From Pyropia yezoensis (taxonomy: Eukaryota; Rhodophyta; Bangiophyceae; Bangiales; Bangiaceae), in contig CM020619.1 of the NCBI GenBank assembly GCA_009829735.1, positions 9,042,375 to 9,106,374 on the forward strand: a stretch of DNA of 64,000 nucleotides, read 5' to 3'. The translations under genes and the position numbers were made by a program. The notes beneath the pieces are model-generated. The model searched no databases. It was not told where the DNA came from and worked only from the letters and a program-made list of their open reading frames with translations. Shown here in pieces: positions 58,672 through 64,000 of this stretch (positions are counted from its first letter, which is position 1; the number at the start of each line of letters is the position of its first letter).

Positions 58672-58971
58672 GTGGCGGGTGACTATAGAATCCTCATTTT
58701 CTTGGGCACAGTCGAACGGAGATAGCGGGCTTTGATGATTGTGCAATATCTGAAGTCACCCGACAAGCGGCTTGGAAGGGCCATGAGAGCGCGTTCTCTA
58801 AACTCTCCGCAATGTTGAACAGTTCTCTTTACGTCATAAGTCGGCCGCATCAGGTCGGGTGGAGTTGAATCCAACGACATTGGAGAGATCTCGTTCTCCT
58901 CATCACACTGGTATGTCTAACTCAAAACGTTGAGTGCCTAAAACAATGAGGATTCTATAGTCATCCGCCAC
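58672..58971. mobile_element. 300-bp MITE-like element
   Basis: Near-perfect inverted ends of about 28 bp, 58672-58700 and 58942-58971, share the core GTGGCGGRTGACTATAGAAT and then CCTCATT. The interior of about 240 bp is moderately AT-rich and non-coding. Size and structure are those of a miniature inverted-repeat element. The superfamily is not assignable, because no clear target-site duplication is visible (flanks ATGAAAG and AAATATT). Confidence 0.75.
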
Positions 58972-59949
58972 AAATATTGCACACACCAGCTGGACTCACC
59001 CCCGTGTTTGACAGCACCTCTGTTATTGTTTTCCCCTGTTTACGTGCTGAATTTCCCACGAAAAAAAAAGAATGCTGCAGGCACGCGGCGGATGCGTGAA
59101 GGACTCGTCGACGACTGCGAGGAGGACGGGGGCCCACGTAGGTGGCCACCAGGCCGTCGGGCATGGCGGCGGGAGAGGGGGGGGGGGGGGGGGCGGAGCG
59201 CCGGCGCCGGCGCCGCTGGGGACGGCGGTTAGCCAAAAGACCGCTTTGCTCAACGCGGCCCCCACTAATGGCGCGCGTGCTGCCATCGTTTCTTCCTCCT
59301 GAGGGGGGGGGCGAGAGAAAGCGCGGACCGCATGCCGAGGAGAGAAAGAAGAGAAAAGAGAAAAAAGTAGTAGAGCAGCGTGTAGCGCGCGAGTGACCAT
59401 CGTTTCTTCTGTGGTTGGCGGGAGAAAAGAAGGAGGCGCGGGCCGCAGGGGGGGCTCCGCCGCCGCCGCCCTCCGCCACACGCGCCCGCGGGGGTGCGAC
59501 CGCGAAGGTCGAGGTGCGGGGGGAGTGGGGAGCTGGCCATGGCTGTGTCCCGCTCCCGCGCGTCGCAGCGGTGCTCATCCTGTGACATGGGGGGGAGGCG
59601 CTTCGTGAAAGAGTTGTGGGCGGCTGGGGCGGCGGGGTGGCGGCAGGAAGAGCACACCAAGGGGGAGGGACACACGGTACCCCGAGAGCCCATGCCGTGC
59701 GGCGGTGGCAGCAGTTCGGGCGCTCCACGCTGTCGTCGCGCGGCGCGCGCAGCATTGGCAGCCGAGACATCCCGCCACGAGCACGAACAACCGTCGCGTG
59801 GCCGCGGGTGTACCAGCGCGTCAGGGCAGGCGTCGGACAACAACGTGGGTAAAGCCGGTGGCGCGACGCGGCTGGGGCAGCGCGGCCCGCCGACCGGGCG
59901 CTCGCTGCGCGGGCACGCGCCACCTCGCCAGGCGGCCTCCTTTTTCCCC
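58972..59949. other. intergenic between MITE and polymerase pseudogene
   Basis: GC-rich with a G run near 59179-59193 and purine-rich DNA at 59300-59390. A repeated CCATCGTTTCTTC occurs at 59283-59295 and 59398-59410. No gene is recognised. Confidence 0.35.
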
Positions 59950-62522
59950 TCACGGGTCGTCGAGCTTGAGCCGCGGCACCACGTTCATACCCTGCAGCTC
60001 AAAGAAGAGAAGCTTGCACGCGTACGGGATCTGCAGCGCCGACACGGCCGCGCCTGTCCGGCAGTACTGGCACCAGCCTTTGTAGCCGAGCAGCCCGAAC
60101 GTGCCATACGCGTAGACGGTAAACGCGTCGGACGAGTGCATCAGCCGCTCCATCAGCAGCATCGACGCGCCATACCCAATGAGGCAGTCTCGCTTCATTT
60201 CGCCCAGCCGCAGCCCGCCGTCGCCGGAGCGACCCTCGGTGGGTTGCCGCGTCAGCAGCGCGCGGGACTCCCGCGAGCGGGCGTGCATCTTGTTCTTCAC
60301 CATGTGCTTGAGCTTTTGGTAAAAGATTGGGCCCCCAAAGACGTACGCACGGAGCGGCTCGCCGGTGGGGCCCGAGCAGAACATCTCCTTGCCCGAGTAG
60401 CTGTACCCAGCGGCGACGAGCGCCTCGGCACAGTCCTCGATGCGGTCACCGTCAAAGGCGGTGCCCATGCTGAAGCCGCCTTCGTGGACGCCCGCCTTGC
60501 CCGCGATAACCTCAATCATCTTGCCGACCGTCATGCGGGAGGGAAAGCCGTGGGGGCTCATAATCAGGTCGGGGCAGAGTCGGACGTCGTTGAAGGGGAG
60601 GTCCTCCTGCTGCGCAATCAGCCCACACACACCCTTTTGGCCTTGGCGGGATGAAAACTTGTCGCCAAGCTCGGGCCGCCGCGTCTCCCGCACCATCACC
60701 TTGACGACAAAATGCTCCGTCTCGGAGGAGGTGAGCGGCACATTTTCCGCCACCGCGTCCGCGGGGCCCTTGAAGATGAGCGGCTGCGCCCGGTGAGTTG
60801 CCGCCGCCGCGCGTGCCGCCACCGAGCTGACCTGCGTCACCGACGTGTCGGCAGGGAACTCCTTGTTGGCGTAAGAGTACTCATTCTTGAGCCGCGCGCC
60901 GGGCGCAACAAGGTCGTCCTGGTCCAGCGCCGAGTAGCGCACGTTGCGCCACGCGGCAGCGGCGATGAGCGCCGCTGCCGCGTCGGGGTCAGTGCTGGGC
61001 GGTTGGGGGGGCTCCACCGGCGGCGGCATGATGCGGTCGGTGGTGTTGTTGGGGTACCGCCGCATCGCTGAGGCGTGCTTACGGAGGACGATGCAGCGGC
61101 CGAAGCGACGTTCCACCGACGCCCGGTTCAGCACCACCGCGTCCTTGATGTCGTAGCCTGAGTAGGACATGACGCATAGCGACGCGTTTTGGCCGCCCGG
61201 CAGGCGATTAAAGCCGAACAGATCGAGCGTGCGCGTCTGAACCATCGGCCGCTGCGGGTAGGAGAGGGGTTCAAGCAGCGTGTCGGCGCGGCAGTGCTAG
61301 TTGTACGCAATCGCGCCGATGGCCTGCTTGCCCATCGCGCACTGGTGCGTGTTGGGCGCGGGCTCTGGGCGTGATGCGGATACGGAATGATCCTCGCGCA
61401 GACTCCCGGGATGGGCAGCGGCGCAATCTCCAGGTGCGTCGTGACGCCTACCATAATCTCGGGCTCGGGCGTCGCAATGAGCGTGTTGTTCTCCTCCTTC
61501 ACGTCCAGGTACTCGATGAGGTCATTGTGCATCAGGTCCCACCAGGCGAGCGTGCCCCGCGCAATCCCCGTCATGTGCTCATCCGTCACGAGCAGCTCCC
61601 CCGCGCCGCTGAACATGATCAGCGGCCGGCACACGCGGCCGCCATCACACGCAGCGTAGATGGCTCGGTGGGGCGGGTTAAGCCACACCGACACAAACTC
61701 TCCAATCAGCGCCCTTCGGCGGAGGGCGCGCAGGGCCACGGCAAGCGCAGGCGGGTTGGCGTGGACGCCCAGGATGAGGCCCTTGAAATAGACGAGCGCG
61801 CCGCCGCCCTCGTTGAGTTCCGCCCCCGACATCTGCGACGTGTCCTACGTGCCCATATCGTAGAGGAGCCGCGCCAGCGGCGCCGAGTCGTCGTTCGTCG
61901 TCACGTGCGTCATGAGCGCTAGGTTCTTGACGAGGTCGCACGAATCGCCCTCAGGCGTGTCGGACGGGCACAGCATGCCCTACTGGGACGGCTGCAGCGC
62001 CCGCGGGCCCGACACCTTGCGCGTCCTTTCAAACTGCTACGTAATGCGCGTCATCATGCCGATGGCAGCAATGAAGCTGAGGTGGGAGAGCACCTCGGTG
62101 ACGCCCGTCCGCTCCAACTTGAACCGCTTCACGTGCCAGTTGCCCGTTCTGATGGCGAACTCCAGGTCCTGTGTGATCGTGTCCCAGCGTACGTACAGCA
62201 GCGCGTCGTAGCCCGAGATGGAGCCGCCGCCCCGCCGGCCGGGCGCGGAAAAGTCGTTCTTCTTCCATTTCGCGAAGTGGAGCTCTGCCAACCGCTTGAT
62301 GTCCGAGCACAACACTTTGAAGATGTCTTCAAACAGTAGGGATCGCAGCTGGCTGGCCAGCTCCAGCCGCTTGTTGCCGTAGTCGTCCTTGTCGTCAACC
62401 ATGGTCGGGTCCTCGGCGGCGGCCAGAATCCGCCGCTTCATCGGCGCCATGTAGATGCACTTGTCCCGACAGTTGTACCGCCGGACGGGGACGTGCGCGA
62501 GGACGACTCCCGTGTAGTGGTT
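59950..62522 (-). pseudogene. RNA polymerase III subunit 2 (RPC2/POLR3B), truncated and broken
   Basis: Strong colinear similarity to the C-terminal two thirds or more of the Pol III second-largest subunit, from HVPVRRYN near 62490 to the stop at 59950. Key blocks are VDDKDDYGNKRLELASQL, MSYSGYDIKDAVVLNRAS, GDKFSSRQGQKGVCGLI, SPHGFPSRMTVGKMIE and the Pol III-specific PYACKLLFFELQGMNVVPRL. Four in-frame TAG codons interrupt it (62037-62039, 61980-61982, 61845-61847, 61297-61299). The middle two sit where Trp and a variable residue are expected, the last at Gln. A frameshift lies near 61358. Two zinc-ligand cysteines are Tyr and Phe (60097-60108). The 5' part is missing and no intron is seen. 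Conservation elsewhere is high, so decay is recent. A functional copy presumably exists elsewhere. Confidence 0.85.
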
Positions 62523-63361
62523 TTACGGTATAGGCCTCTAGCACCCAGATAAAACAGAGAACCTTACCGAGAAAAAACACAGGGAGACCGGTGAGATACG
62601 AAGCCCCCAACCGTCTGGCTGTCTAAGACGTGACGAGCAAGCACCAGAGCGGCAGTATTCACGAACACACAAGTTGCCTTTACGAAGGGGACAAGCAACG
62701 AGCACCCCCATGCGCACATATACCCCCCTCACCCAGCACCCAGCGACCCTACCCCCCGGGCCACGTGCGGGCCAATCATATTCCAGGCCAGCGGTGTTAG
62801 CAGGAATCTCTACGCCCTCCTCCCACGGATCATCCCAGCCAGCGGGGCACTGGCCCCAAAGCAAATACAACAACAAATCCCTCAAAAATACAGAAATTCG
62901 AAAACAAAGTAGCCCCCTAGGGGGGGTAAAACCCATACATTTGCATTGTGCTTACGCCCACCCAAATCCAGTACCCCGGGGAGATACCGGTGCCGGTCTC
63001 GGGTCACCCCATTCCCGGGTGAGCCGAAGGATCCCGGCGGGACCCACACACTGGGGGCCATGCGGATAGCCGCGTGGCCACCCAGTGAGGGCTCCACGTG
63101 TGCGTGCCTTGGCACCGGTGGCGCCGTATGCAACCGTGTCGCCTGGGCAGTGCCCCGGCGCGAGTGTTGGGGGATCCCTTGGATCCCCACAAACACCAGC
63201 GTCGGTGTCATCGATCGTGGCCTTCCACCAAGATCGGCAAGGCTACGTACAGGCTCACCTGCACTGGACGCATCCAGATGGTGAGGCAGGTACCCCTGTA
63301 TCGCCCTCGCGGGACATTCACAAAGAACTTTCCGCGGAACATACCTGAGCGGCCAGACTAG
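62523..63361. other. intergenic, possibly retroelement body
   Basis: No gene recognised. The 62940-63360 part is likely upstream sequence of the adjacent retroelement, but I could not identify reverse transcriptase motifs in any frame. Confidence 0.35.
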
Positions 63362-63772
63362 ATTGCAACGCGATCCATTGTGGCAAGGCCCGAACGCCAG
63401 CATGGGCCGCACTCAATCGACCTGTTCGCAACCAAAGCGAACAGGCACTTACCCCGATACGGTTCTCAAGAACCGGATCCGGCGGCCGAGAGGTGCAACT
63501 CAATGCACCATGACTGGGGCCACCACAACTCATGGGCGAACCTGCCGCGTCAACTATTACAGGCGATTGCGGACAGGCTGTCAGACAGTGACCCTATTGT
63601 GGCGTTTGTGGCCCTCGTTCCTCCTCCGGGGACAGCGGAGTGCTGGCCTGCGTTGGGGCGTCAGCGGAACATTGGTCGGCCGTCACGGGATGGCGGGCGT
63701 TGCTGGCCGTTGGTTGTGGACCGACCGAGGGAGGCGGTTGTACCCCCCTGGACTTGGTGCCCTTGGAATTGA
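63362..63772 (+). mobile_element. retrotransposon polyprotein remnant (downstream of RNase H)
   Basis: Read in frame from after the TAG at 63359-63361 to TGA 63770-63772, the translation contains HSIDLFATKANRHLPRY, then a DW-x4-SWANLP-x2-LL pattern. This is the segment that follows the RNase H domain in DIRS-like and some other retroelements (usual form: D-R-F-A-T-x3-N-x2-LPR-Y/F-N-S ... W ... NPP). The usual NPP reads NLP here. The frame has no ATG, the upstream RT is unrecognisable and no recombinase or integrase follows. It is therefore a fragment. DIRS-type assignment is tentative. Confidence 0.55.
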
Positions 63773-64000
63773 CTGTCTTCTATGCATTTGTCTCTTCTCG
63801 ATTTTCCTTGCGTATTTTCGTGCTTTTCGCCCTTTTTCTCCCATTGGGTTTTTCGGGCGGATTGCATCTGTGTGTGGGGGGTTTTTCGCTTGCTTTTCTT
63901 TCGAGGGATTATTGTTGGCACGGGTGCCCCGGTGCGCTCCGGTGTAGGCCGGGTGCATGCTTTCACTTGGCCCGCTGGGGAGGGCGCCTGGGAGGTCACT
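63773..64000. other. right window edge, non-coding
   Basis: T-rich on the plus strand (63775-63900). No gene seen; it may still belong to the retroelement. Confidence 0.3.

Noticed and set aside
59950-62522. TAG as a sense codon in this genome
   Set aside because: Several intact genes here terminate with TAG, and the copy also has a frameshift and lost zinc ligands.

Overview
This is a very GC-rich, intron-poor nuclear segment of a eukaryote, most likely an alga. The genes are isolated, carry GT-AG introns (six located, 189-537 nt), and the proteins hold long poly-Gly, poly-Ala and poly-Pro runs. Families recognised include a TFIP11-type spliceosome disassembly factor, a WDR20/creC-type WD protein, an ER J-protein, a tetraspanin-like protein, SNF1/CAMK-like kinases and RNA polymerase III subunit 2. 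High GC, few introns and wide gene spacing would fit a bangiophyte red alga (Porphyra/Pyropia type). That placement is inference, not proof.

Layout. 1-2465: low-complexity DNA. 2466-3074 (-): secreted Cys-rich repeat protein. 7143-8213 (+): F-box/vWA protein. 9952-10803 (-): ER J-domain protein, two exons. 11757-12455 (+): tetraspanin-like protein. 16271-18794 (-): three-finger C2H2 protein, two exons. 18795-23619: gene-poor, with small repeats. 23620-26012 (-): unknown Gly/Ala-rich protein. 27917-31745 (-): TFIP11/Ntr1 orthologue. 32130-33260 (-): CCDC137-like protein. 33570-34360: PIF/Harbinger transposase remnant and a 61-bp perfect palindrome. 35675-38680 (-): WDR20/creC-like protein. 40617-44396 (+): kinase-DEP-DUF547 fusion. 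44971-51340 (-): giant kinase with a polyglutamine run, facing the previous gene tail to tail. 51341-55605: G/C-tract-rich spacer. 55606-58971: cluster of inverted-repeat elements. 59950-62522 (-): 5'-truncated, broken copy of RNA polymerase III subunit 2. 63362-63772 (+): retrotransposon remnant.

No operon-like pathway is visible; these are independent housekeeping and signalling genes. Two themes stand out. First, two real genes (TFIP11 and the unknown protein) change reading frame exactly at long G/C homopolymers. At all three sites one extra G restores the frame, which points to collapsed homopolymers in this sequence rather than dead genes. Second, the right-hand 9 kb is a repeat graveyard: nested inverted-repeat elements, a 300-bp MITE-like element, a polymerase pseudogene with four in-frame TAG codons, and a retroelement tail.

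Limits: exon structures come from splice consensus plus family continuity, not transcripts. UTRs and polyadenylation sites were not assigned. No rRNA, tRNA or CRISPR was recognised.
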